Part shown: one piece after another, positions 1-10,483 of the stretch
Numbering within the stretch: position 1 is the first letter of the stretch
How the letters are laid out: every line of letters begins with the position of its first letter
Source of the DNA: Tetragonia tetragonoides
Lineage: Eukaryota; Streptophyta; Magnoliopsida; Caryophyllales; Aizoaceae
Direction of reading: 5' to 3'
Length of the DNA: 64,000 nt
NCBI GenBank assembly: GCA_038025085.1
Contig: CM076147.1
Coordinates: 2,547,001-2,611,000, forward strand
Made by a program: the position numbers and the translations under genes
Notes under the pieces: model-generated
Seen by the model: the letters and a program-made list of their open reading frames with translations, nothing else
What the model was told of the DNA's origin: nothing
Database searches by the model: none

Positions 1-217
1 CCTTCTACCTAACAAGCAAAACGCATACACATATAAATAGAGCATTATGAAGATACCCGTTTGGCATAAAAGTTCCTTGTTATATATAGACCCCTGCTGC
101 AAACAGACAACTGATGCACGAGACATGGATAACTTGGATGTCCTACTGAATTCCTTAGATGCATCAGAAGAAATAACTGATAAAGAACATTGCAGGATGA
201 CGGAAATTATGACGAAC

Positions 218-3200
218 CGATAAAGAAGGCTATCATCAATCACATCCATATTGCAAGGGAAGCATATTCGCAAAATCTCCTCATTAATGCTAGTTCTTTG
301 AGAAAGAGAAATTGCCCATGCCCTTCCACTAGTTAGAAGATAAGAATTATGCGCCTTCTCAGAAGCAGTTGATGTGCTTGAAGTCCCCGTTTCATTGGAC
401 TGTTGCTACAAAAAAAAAAAAGGCATCAGCCACCTGTGGTTTTATGAAACACAAATAGGAGAAGAGCTTAACATTTCTACATGCAAATAAATAAGACATA
501 GAAAAGGGGATCCATGGTCGACTCTATCACACTAGGCTAAACCAATAGCCTGCCCACTAGAAGATTCACTTAAGTTTCACAAAACCAAACCTTTTGCTCT
601 TTAGTCAATTAGTTTTTTAGATAAGTGAACAACAATAAAAATGGCTATGGAACAAGCACCAGGATGGAGACAAGATGCCTTCCCCCCCCCCCCCAGCAAC
701 AATCAAAATGGAAAAGCCCCTTAAAAACCTAAGTACCTAACAATGAAGACCTAACAAGAAACCCAACCAATGACACCCCTACTTTCTTTCCCTGCATTCT
801 GCAACTGGACAACGGAATTCCTACACAAACCCTGCCCCTTCTTACCATTATAGTTCTAAGCAGTCTCCAGGGCTCATAAAAATTTATGGTATCGAAGGCA
901 AATATAATTTTAGAAATTGAGTGTGCTCAACCTGATAGTGTTCGCCAAGAGTCAGAAGAGACTTAAAATGGGTGTTCCTTCTGCAATAATAGTGACTTTT
1001 TCCTTAGATAAAGAATAATTGTCACTTTTTAATTCTACGATATTGGTGAATCTGGAAACGACTGGAATCTCTATATCTGATCTTCATTTAGAGTTTTCTC
1101 CTGGATTTACTACTGTAGAAGTTGCAGTAGCAGAGAAAAAAATAAGATGGCAGGCTTAGTACTCAAGTTCCAAGAGAAGGGAAAAGAAAATGGTATGGTG
1201 ATTTTTAACTTCTTGCATCCTTGAGAGCTGGGAGAAGCCAATCAAGCTTTGTCTGTGTTAGATTGAGAAACACAAATTGGCTTCTGTTACGATCAATATA
1301 TGGAGGGTGATTGTATGCTTTTATGAAGGATTATTAAACTCAGAGAGTTTGAAGTGTAAAGATGGTGAAACCAGGTAGTTTGAGAGCTGATCCATTTTTA
1401 AATTCAGTATCTTCAGGGTTCAGCCTCATTTATCACTTGATCAGCAAGTCCTCGGCCAACCAGTGAGTGCTATAGAAGTTAGAATTAATATGCCTGGTGA
1501 CAAATCTCCTGGATTAGATAAATGAATATACAACTTGATTCTTCAAGAGTTTGAAGTTGTGAATAGGACCTTGTTTGCCTTAATGCGGGAAGTATCTCAC
1601 CCACCAGTGCAGGTAAATGAATTTGGGCCAATAACTTACTGCTGTATGATATAAGAGTATATAAGAGTGTTTCAGACTCTAAGCTGAGTGGTGATATTCC
1701 TGCAGCTAAATTTGATTTTGCCATTGCAAGGGGATCAAGGTATTTTACTGGGTTAAAAACTCTTCAAAAGGAGGGAAAGGTAATGTCACTAGTGCACAAT
1801 CAAGATTGGTTTACAGAAGGCTTATGACAATGTCGATAGGTTGTACAAGAATTTGAATTTCCTAATAAAATAATGTAGAACACGTTTTATAGAGCAAAAT
1901 GCCATTTCACGGTAGCTAAAAATCCTGAATTCTACTATATTTGAAAGACCACATGTTCCCTTCTTAATTGCTCTAGCTTGCGCCAGGATCTATTTCAGCT
2001 CACAATAAACAACCCTAATCAAATAAACCTTTAAAAAGCAACAGACTATCAACAAGTTGCACAACCTCAATAGTCAATACTAGAAATCATTGATTTAGAA
2101 GTCACCCGACAGTGACAAGAGCCAAGAGGTACATGGAATTTTGACTTCAGTTAAACTTGGTCCTAACAAGTTGAGGCAGGTTATATTTAAGAAAAATATG
2201 AATTACAATTTCAAATACCTCCAAAGCTGCAATTTTTTTAAGCCTGGAATTGATGAAATGCAAGAAGCAATCAGCAAGGTTCGGCAGCGTTTTCAAGGCC
2301 CACAAGTGTATCTTGCCCGTGGTAAGTTCAGCTTCGTGGCTAAAGATATCAGAGCTCCAAACATCAATATCACTGCTGTTGTCAGTGCATGACACAACAG
2401 CTGATAACACCAAATGGTTAAGATCAGGAAGGCTCAAATCCTCCGTTTCCGTATTTGAACTCCTCGAGTTCCATGACATAATCCAACATACCCAGAGAAT
2501 CATTCCCAACTCTCGAGGAGAAACAGATCCATTTGTCTTGCTATCGACCTCATCAGAATCGAAACTCAATTTCAGAGGGCAGGCAGCTCTATCAGCAGAC
2601 AAAGCAAGCACCCTGAGCAGAACATTCAACAGTGACGAAGCCGACATCCTCCCACAGCATTTGATGTACCCACTTACAAACTCAATCCAAGTAATCCCCC
2701 CCTTTTCGGGCACAAAAAGTGTATCAGTTATAGAGGTAGCCATATGATCCAAGAACCCTGAGAATTCTTCAGGCAAATTGGCTCCTTCGCAAGTTACATT
2801 TGTATATTTCAAGGAGAAGCATTGCTGAAAACAGGTTAAAAAATGAAAAGGAAAAAAAATATATATATTAACTCACTAACAACCCAATTTGGCAAACAGA
2901 ACAAAAAATGGTCCATAGCTTTGTAAAACAAAAGACTCAGTCATTTATCCAGTGCCACACCATAGCATAAACATACATCCATTTTCACCAGAGCAAATCA
3001 TATCTCATTTAACAAATTCATAAGTCCATCATATAGACTAAAAGCTAACTAACTACTACTAGAATAATAGGCATCAAGAGTAAACCAATCAAGATCAATA
3101 GTTGAAGCATAAGAATTAACCTACGACAATGATATATATACACAAAAACACATTCTGCATTATTTCTCCGGGCAGGTAACTTATGCGAAATTACTTATGA

Positions 3201-5683
3201 CGAAGTAACCTGGAAAACAGTTTGTTCGGGTCATTTGGGTTCAGACTTGTATCTGTTCGGGTTTTTACAGATCAGTTCGGTTCCGGTTTAATTCAGATGT
3301 TTCGGGTTCAGTTCAGTTACGGACAAAATAAATGTCGGGACAGGCAGATCAATGTCAGGTCGGTGTATATTTGGATTGTGAGTTCTTTTCGGATTCAAGG
3401 CCGGTCTAATGTCTATACTATTGCAAGTCTTAGCAAATAACAATGGGATATGATGATTTGTTTAGTGTTCTCCTTCTAAAAACTGAAAAACAGGCTTGCA
3501 AGCCCCCAAACACTATGAATACGTGATTTTTTTTTATTTTTTTTTTTTTTAATATGGTAAGGAGATAATGAAACACTAGGTTCCCATCTCGGGAGGTCCT
3601 AATGTTCAAGTACAACAAAAGAGCTCCAAAAGAAACGAAAAATGCGGTGTCAAATTACAAAGAAACCGAGGAGCGATTCCACTAGGGCAATCTAAACGCC
3701 TCTCCCCAGGCTACGTAGTAGCCAACCACGAGGGAGTAGAAGCCACCCCTAAACAAGAAATTTTCAACACCGCTACAGAAAACCAGACTCTCGGAGCTCA
3801 ACAACACTGAAAACAAAACTAAGAGTGAATGTGGAAGACCCCAAAAAGGAAAAGGGAGTTGCACATCTTTGATAGCTGGTGGATCCGGGCGGGCGCCCAA
3901 CAAGAGGCAGGATAAGAAACCGAATAACCACCATATACCAAAAATGCACACCCCTGAAACAACCACACTCACCCCACCAAGAACCAAAAAACAAAACTAT
4001 AATTCAACTACTTCTTCACATACACGAGCTAAACAAAAGCAGCAGATCTTCTAGTACTTCCTTCTTCAATTATTAGTGAAGCCAACAAAGCAGCATATGG
4101 AATAAGGTTCAGACCAGCATAACAAACCCAATCAATTCCAAATTCTCTAATAAACACGTCCTCTCCAAAATTGGAATTCAAGCGGGGTACTTGAAGTAAC
4201 TAAGCTTCCAACTTCAAAACTGGACTGATTCTAACTTTAGGAAAAATCAGAATCAATCCCCAAAAGATCCCAAAAACAACAAACAAGCAAGTTGTCAAGT
4301 GCGCTGAAAAACAACCAGATCATTTTACACTAACCCATGGATGACAGAGGGGCTGAAGGAGACTGTAGACATCATTATATCAACACAAAAACTAGATCAA
4401 CAAGGGGAGATAACAAGGGTTCAGATCTCCCTCTTCATCCCCACGAAGAGAGAGAAACCCAGTCGAAATTGGTGGTGATTATGAATGGAAGGGTAAGTAA
4501 AGATGCGAACAGTAGTGGGCCAAGGAGAGATATGAGTAAAGCATGACTAAATACGGCGAAAAACGACACAGAGGGACAGAGAAAGGGTCGGAGAAGGGCG
4601 GTGAAGGTCTCTAAGCTAGCGGCGGCGGGCTAATGTTTCAAAGTTTGTTTACCTGATAGAGTTTTGGAGACTTCAAATTAAGAACTTCAGTTCGGAACAT
4701 GTTTGTATCGATCTTTATTCACTTGTATGCACAAACGACAACTTGTTGATCTCATACCATCTCCTCCATGTTTTTTAACTCACTACAAGTCAACAATCTT
4801 AATTATTTTTTTCTAATGTACTTTCTATGAATACATGATTGTCAAAACAAAGCGGACAACATAGTTGGTTTGTCTCAATAAGTGGTCATTTAAAGTGTTA
4901 AGTAATCTTATCTTGCTATCTTAAGGGCACACATTTACGAATAAGTGAAGGTTATAGTCATTTTGATTCGGGTTGGGTTCACTTAGGATTCAGGTAATTT
5001 TTTTCGGCTCGGGTCAGTTTGATTCCCGGTTTCGGGAACTCGGGCCTGGATCACCTTTGGCAGGTCTACAAGGAAGTAGGGATCATCCCCCAGTTTAGAA
5101 GTTTAGAGAGAGCAAACAATCAGCTACTAATATATTAGCCAAGCAAGTTGCAATTGATGATACTGATGCTCTTCCATTGTCATGTACAAACCCTATTGTA
5201 TCCATTCTTAAAACTCAATCAATTGCTCTAAGTAAAGAATTTGGTGATACAAAATAATGTCTCTCATCTTTTATGTGAATAACAGCTTATTCATAGGTTC
5301 AAATAGCTAAATTCTGATAAACACTAGAACTCATCCAATCAAATAAACAAAACTTCTAGAGACATACCCATTCCAAATTATAGACATTTCAATAGACCAT
5401 CTTATTACCCAATGCTCTGCAACTATATTACTAGTAAAGACAATAGATGAAAAACAAAGGCAATTCCACAGGCACCATATATAAAAAAGCGAAATTGGGT
5501 ATAATAATTAAGGATTTAGTAATTATTTACCTGAAGAGAGGAGAGAGAAATGGTATTGAATTGAGGATCGGCAAGTTTAGAGAAGGATTTCTGGAGTAAA
5601 GGAAGTGCACCCACAGAAGTTGCTTGGCTTTCAGCTTCTCTTTGCTCGTTTGACATAGCTTCTGTTGATGATGATGCCCCCAT
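218..5683 (-). CDS. TLD-domain protein gene, 5' part (three exons, runs off the left edge)
   Basis: Three exons on the minus strand join in phase: 5683-5531 (51 codons from an MGASSS start), 2824-2219 (202 codons) and 405-218 (62 codons plus two bases). Donors read GTAAAT, GTATTT and a weak GTTCGT. Acceptors read TTTTCAG and TTTGTAG. The N-terminus (MGASSSTEAMSNEQREAES, then LPLLQKSFSKL) and the junction LQ-QCFSL resemble the plant family annotated as TLD-domain nucleolar proteins (At5g06260 type). These have an EF-hand-like N-terminal half and a C-terminal TLD domain. Exon 3 ends at DSLLYR, which I read as the start of TLD, so most of that domain lies outside the window. The Gly2-Ala-Ser-Ser-Ser start could be a myristoylation site; this is inference. 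TLD proteins are linked to oxidative-stress protection and V-ATPase binding in other eukaryotes, and the plant role is unclear. Intron 1 (2.7 kb) and intron 2 (1.8 kb) carry retroposon debris. Confidence 0.75.
682..694. repeat. poly-C tract (13 C)
   Basis: A run of 13 C lies within intron 2 of the TLD gene. Similar G runs occur at 12392-12405, 20756-20769 and 42335-42344. Confidence 0.9.
1440..1950 (+). mobile_element. Degenerate LINE reverse-transcriptase fragment in an intron
   Basis: Plus-strand translation with stops and shifts gives INMPGDKSPGLDK near 1487-1525 and IKIGLQKAYDNVDR near 1800-1845. These match the two familiar blocks of plant L1-type reverse transcriptase (PGDKSPGPDG, and the KxxLxKAYDxVxW block with the first catalytic Asp). 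The spacing is shorter than in an intact enzyme, so sequence has been lost between them. Weaker matches reach upstream to about 1060. The fragment is antisense to the TLD gene and lies within its intron 2. Confidence 0.55.
3214..3420. repeat. TTCGGGTT-rich interspersed repeat, copy 1
   Basis: The tract is a degenerate run of TTCGGGT/GGTTCAG motifs ending in CCGGTCTAATG. A related tract with a similar end (GGCAGGTCTACA) lies at 4968-5072. Both are in intron 1 of the TLD gene. This is a common type of low-complexity plant repeat with no coding content. Confidence 0.5.
3528..4640 (-). mobile_element. Possible retroposed sequence with poly(A) tail
   Basis: Read on the minus strand, this 1.1 kb stretch starts with a GC-rich leader (about 4640-4560), is locally less AT-rich than the surrounding intron, and ends in two A runs (T runs at 3528-3552 on the plus strand). 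That layout suggests a retroposed transcript or LINE 5' piece. I found no convincing target duplication and recognise no protein in it. An open frame of about 100 codons at 3682-3987 has no recognisable domain. Confidence 0.3.
4968..5072. repeat. TTCGGGTT-rich interspersed repeat, copy 2
   Basis: Second TTCGGGT-rich tract in intron 1 of the TLD gene. It ends in GGCAGGTCTACA, comparable with the end of the tract at 3214-3420. Confidence 0.45.
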
Positions 5684-5684
5684 T

Positions 5685-5742
<58 letters not shown>
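5684..5742. repeat. (CT)n microsatellite in the TLD gene 5' leader
   Basis: An almost pure CT run lies directly upstream of the TLD gene start codon (read as GA repeats on the coding strand). CT/GA runs are common in plant 5' leaders, and this one is likely length-polymorphic. Confidence 0.85.
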
Positions 5743-5943
5743 TACAAGAAGAAGAAAGAAGTAGAAGAATTTTGTAATTGCGGGAGAGTTGGAGAGAGCC
5801 AGGATTTGCTGACTTGCAAGCAATGAAGCAAACACTATATTTTGATCCTATGGTGCCACATGTCTGTCTCACCATGCCACCCCTTCAGTTCATGAGAGGT
5901 TAACTAAACAATTTGGTCGACATACCAACATGGAGTTTTGATG

Positions 5944-6013
5944 TGCATACACGCCAGCGCGAGAAATTGTGGTCGTCAGTAAATACTCTTGGTTGTGAAA
6001 AAAAAAAAATAAG
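5944..6013 (+). mobile_element. 5'-truncated SINE tail
   Basis: The sequence from about 5950 through CGCCAGCGCG and CTTGGTTGTG to an A run matches the 3' third of the SINE at 12885-13076. The tRNA-like head is missing. I see no clear target duplication. Confidence 0.6.
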
Positions 6014-6595
6014 GTCACAAATTTGATTTTAATTATATGATTTTATTTGGATTTTCAGAAAAATGAAATTGAAGATTACCTTTGTGTTTTAATAAAGTAA
6101 GAAAGTATGGAAATTTGTAGGGCATGTAACATGGTCATTGTTAATCACTTTTTCAGAGAAGGCACCACAACAGCCGACTGGAGGGCGAATATCGAACATA
6201 TTTCTAGAGATCAGTTTAGCTAGAATCAGTCTGACCAAATTCTCCTTGCAAATAGGTTTGGAGTTTTTCTCGAGAGGAAGCGCTCCTTACTTCACCATTT
6301 CCTTACCTCTAAAAAAAGAAAATGTAAGCAAGTAATGAAGTTAGGGGTGTCTCCTCTCGAAAGTAATCAATGGACAATAAGGATTCCCACCGAGTTTCTC
6401 CTTATCATATGGCCTAAATTTGCTGATCAATGTGTTGCTCTGTTTGCTTCTCTAAATACATGGATGACGATGTGTAGGTTAAATTGTGTTATGAATCTTC
6501 TTGCGTCTATGCTGATGCTATGAATAGTTTATGCAATAGTTATTTGTTCTCTAAATGTTTGAATGACTACTGAGTTGTCCCTTCCACCTTAATAT
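6014..6595. other. Intergenic, no recognisable feature
   Basis: Apart from short chance open frames of 62-65 codons at 6138-6335 and 6335-6523, which have no recognisable domain, I see nothing here. Confidence 0.5.
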
Positions 6596-7575
6596 TGTAA
6601 ACCATTAAAAATTCAAACTTGCAAATAAGAGGAAAGAAAATATGGAACATGATAATTTATTGATAATTTGTGGGTTAAAACTTTTGTGGATCTCTTGATT
6701 CCAATTTATGGGAGCGGGGATATGTTTAGATTCAAGGGCTTGGGAGCGTTTTCTTGAATCCAGCAGAACGAGGGTCTTGTCGACTTGTTCCCGAACGCTT
6801 GTTCCATCGTGTCTAACGGGGCCTTTTGGCTTGTTCCGTCTCGCCTCTTTTTCAACCTTGGGATGATTTCCCTTTTATAGAGGTTGGAGCAGTTGTTGAG
6901 ATAAGCTAGATCTCCTCTGCAATCTTATCTTTTTGGAATAAAAGATATTATTATTCCATAAGATAATTATCATATCTTTTGAGATAATTATCAAATCTTT
7001 TGGGATAAAATAATATCTTTTCAGAAGATACCGGTTGACGCAATTTTGGTGTCTACAGATGCCCCTTCGAGACTAGTTGTGAAGACTTCAATGTCGGATG
7101 CAACTTGGTCTCGAAACTTGAATTTGATTGTCCCCTTGGAAATTGGAGATGAAGAGCAAAAATTGTCCCACCGGGCGTGCCAATTTGTAAATCATTAAAA
7201 ATTCAAACCTGCAAATAAGAGGAAAGAAAATATGGAACATGATAATTTATTGATAATTTATGGGTTACAACTTTTGTGGTTTGTGGTAGGGAGGTGACAG
7301 GGCCTTTGTTTTGTGACTTGTTCCATCGTGTCTGACGGGGCCTTTTGGCTTGTTCCGTCTCGCCTCTTTTTCAATCTTGGGATGATTTCCCTTTTGTAGA
7401 GGTTGGAGCAGTTGTTGAGATAAGCTAGATCTCCTCTGCAATCTTATCTTTTTGGAATAAAAGATATTATTATCCCTTAAGATAATTATCATACCTTTTG
7501 AGATAATTATCAAATCTTTTGGGATAAAATAATATCTTTCAGGAGTCACCGATTGACGCAATTTTGGTGTCTACA
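6596..7575 (+). mobile_element. TRIM-like miniature LTR retrotransposon
   Basis: Two direct repeats, 6596-7057 (462 bp) and 7186-7575 (390 bp), both start TGTAAA and end GGTGTCTACA. They enclose only 128 bp (7058-7185) with no coding capacity. The flanks are AATAT (6591-6595) and GATAT (7576-7580), which match at four of five bases. The second repeat differs from the first by a replaced or deleted stretch of about 70 bp near its first quarter. Both carry repeated AGATAATTATC blocks. The core ends in GTCCCACCGGGCGTGCC just before the second repeat. A standard initiator-Met primer-binding site is not evident after 7057. The layout fits a terminal-repeat retrotransposon in miniature, which must depend on other elements for movement. 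The orientation is assumed. Confidence 0.65.
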
Positions 7576-8900
7576 GATATATTGAACCTTCCTTACATAA
7601 TCGTTTTGACTTCGTTTCTATGACTTCTACAACAAGGATAGAAATAGTTCTAAGGTTAATGGTTTGCTTCGAGTTTCCATTATCAATTGAATTTACGTCT
7701 TGACTAGTTAACAAACTTTGATGCCTTGGATTCACTAATGTCTCCCAAAATAATGTAAGAAAAAGTATGGTTTAGCTAAGCAGTGGATGTAGAACTTGTA
7801 AGGTTTTGGTACATTGAGTTATAGTTTCCAATATTATGTGTTTTATACATAAAAATGGGATAGCGGATTAGAATGGTATTTGATCACGTCCATGTTTATT
7901 GATTCATATGAATTCAGAAGGGAAGAGATGAAGAATAATTGAAGGAGTTGGAGGGCTAAAGTACTCACTTTGTACTCTATTTAGATTTATATAAGTTGAT
8001 TTTAGTATTCATATTTTGCTTGAACCAATTGATTTATGATGGTTTTAATATAGGAGACGTTCTTCTATTGTTATTTTTTAAATTATAATTCGTACAATAT
8101 TGAAGTAACGAATCTAGTAATAACTAGTTTAGGAATAAGTATGACATATATGATTGAATATGAGCTGATTGGGATATATAAGTACTGCTTGCAGTAAAGC
8201 TGATCGTACGTTGTAGACATGAAGCTCAAACTCAAGTCAAGTTCGATATTTGCAATTGGATTTGTCAATCCAAAGGTCTATTTTAGTTTATTAACTTCAT
8301 TTCGAAATTATCTAAAATAGAGGTGATTATCAGAGGCTCAGAGCATGTCTTTAAATTTTGGGGATGAAAAATTAAGTTGTACTTGACACGTTTAGGTGAC
8401 GGGCTGGGTCATCAAACTTTACACCCAATTTCTCGATAGTGTTTCTTTTCTTTAATTGATTGTAATTCTTTTTTTTTTTTTTATCTTAGTACGTGTTTGA
8501 CGTGATTTTTATTTGAATCCACATTACTTTTCGAAATCAATGCAATCGTGCTAGCAAATTTCAAAAAATTATATTTTTATAAAAATTATAAAGAAAATTA
8601 CAGCAGACAATGTTATATGAATACATTGCAAACAATTAAAATAAATAAAATATCAAACCCTTCAGAGTTGACTGATTAACTTGATTTTCTTCCCAAATTT
8701 GAGCGGATCCGAACCTAATGGTTGGGCCACATATTATTAATCAGATCCAATCTTAAAGACATGCAAGGTCAATGTTTAGACTACTAAAAAACTTTTATCT
8801 AATATGTAAAATTATCCAAAAACACAGGGTCAATTAGTGGAGTTCCCTTTTGAGTTTTTCATAGGACCAACCACATGATTCAATAGATATGGTTTGCTTG
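7576..8900. other. AT-rich intergenic sequence
   Basis: No gene, RNA or clear repeat recognised. The sequence is AT-rich and has only chance open frames. Confidence 0.4.
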
Positions 8901-9190
8901 GGCCCGTTTGGCCTAGCTCCCACAAATTTAACTTCTCCTCCCAAATTTGTTCTTGTTTATCCCCTTTTATCCAGTCTCTCCTCCATATCCAACTTCTAAG
9001 AAGTTAAAATAAAGCTAGAAGTGGATGGAGAAGGAGAAGCTACAATTTGTACTTTCTCCTTCTAGTCCAATTGTAGCTTTATTTCAACTTCTTAAAAGTT
9101 GGAAATGGAGGGAGGAGTGGATAAAAAATGAGTGACCAAGAACAAATTTGGGAGGAGAATGAGAAGTTGCTAGAAGATAGGTCAAACGAG
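8901..9190. mobile_element. Foldback MITE, about 290 bp
   Basis: The two halves are inverted copies. The left end GGCCCGTTTGGCCTAGCT and later CCCAAATTTGTTCTTG reappear as the reverse complement in the right half, which ends AGATAGGTCAAACGAG. The hairpin turns near 9045-9050. There is no coding content and target duplications are not clear. Confidence 0.7.
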
Positions 9191-9345
9191 TACTATATGT
9201 AGTAGTACATTTATTTAGGAGAATTGTTTATGTAGTGTCACGTGAAGTCGTGAGGCACTATATGCCCTCTCTATGCATGAATGTGATGTGATATTGGAAT
9301 TGGAAAGAATCACCCATTTTGGTGCATACATACAAATTACAAAAG

Positions 9346-9932
9346 GCTAATTAACCAAATTGGTCTTTTTAGTGACACTCCGTAGATAAATTGGTCTTTT
9401 TAAAAGCGACAGCAGCAATTACGTCTTTTTGTTGAACTCCGGTCACAAATAAGTCTTTTTTTTTACTGAACCGGACAAATAAGTCTTTTAAGTAATGTCG
9501 GAGTCATTTTTCAACATAGAAATTAGTTGCAATCATTTTTCGCCTATTTTCAATCATTTTCCCATAAAACTAAAAGGGAAAATTTTCAAAAATGCAATTA
9601 TATGGTCTTGATAGTTGTGCATTTAGTTGTAACGATTTACTCCTTCCATTTACTCTCTCGCCATTAGTGAGTAACACGACATATAAATAACAGTTGGGTA
9701 ATTTAATTTTTACAGGTAAATGAAGAAAAATAGGTCGAAAATTATTTTAATTAATTACAAAATTGAAAAAAGGACTCCGACAGTCTTTAAGGGACTTACT
9801 TGCCCGCTTCAGTAAAAAAAAAGACTTATTTGTAACCGGAGTACAATAAAAAGACCTAATTGTTGCCGTCGCTTTTAAAAAAACGAATTTGTCTACGGGG
9901 TGTAACTAAAAAGACCAATTTGGTTAATTGGC
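9346..9932. mobile_element. Non-autonomous element with long terminal inverted repeats (about 165 bp)
   Basis: Positions 9346-9515 are an inverted copy of 9770-9932. Both arms share AATTAACCAAATTGGTCTTTTTAG at their outer ends and repeated AAGTCTTTTT blocks inside. The centre is AT-rich and non-coding. Long inverted repeats without a transposase suggest a Mutator-type MITE; the flanking A-rich bases make the target duplication ambiguous. Confidence 0.7.
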
Positions 9933-10483
9933 AAAAAGATAAAGAGTTCACTTGTGTAATTACTCATTTTTTTTCTACCAACTACCAAAATGCTTTAATG
10001 GTGAAACCTACCATGTATCCTATACCATCAACCGTCGATTTTACATATAAGATTAATCAGATTGCTATAAAAGAAGTTGATGATATTTTTGTCAATGATC
10101 TTCACTTGGACCCCACCACACAGAATCATTTCTCCCTTTTAATTACAGAAGTCACAGACTCACAAATGGCAACCGACAAGCACCACCATATGTGATATGT
10201 CACAAAGTGTTGGTGTTGCATAGAATAAATGCCTTAAAAAATCTTAATTTCATACAATAATTAAGCTCTTTTTTCACTAAACTTTCAACAATTCAACTCA
10301 CCATTTCCCCATAATAATTGACCAACTTGGCAACCTATCACTCTCTTAGTCTCACTCCCTCCCTCTCTCTTTGCTCTAGATCTCTACTTTGTCACTCTAC
10401 TTTTGCTTGAGAAGAATCTCTCTCTCTCTCTTGCTCTACTTGCAAGAACAGCAAGCAAGAGAGCAAAAGAAAAAAAGAAAAAA
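9933..10483 (+). promoter_or_regulatory. Upstream region and CT-rich leader of the methyltransferase-like gene
   Basis: This stretch separates the inverted-repeat element at 9346-9932 from the start codon at 10484. From 10340 on it is rich in CTCTC runs, as is usual for plant 5' leaders. No certain TATA box was picked out. Confidence 0.4.

Noticed and set aside
2141..2747. Plus-strand open frames at the left of the window
   Set aside because: They lie antisense to exon 2 of the TLD gene, whose minus-strand reading gives family similarity and proper splice sites.
6138..6523. A small two-frame protein gene left of the TRIM-like element
   Set aside because: Two consecutive 62-65 codon frames without recognisable domain, start context or splice sites; chance open frames are as likely.
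10403..10483. N-terminal extension of the methyltransferase-like protein from a TTG codon
   Set aside because: The extra 27 codons translate a CT-rich and A-rich leader, and the ATG at 10484 has a good context.
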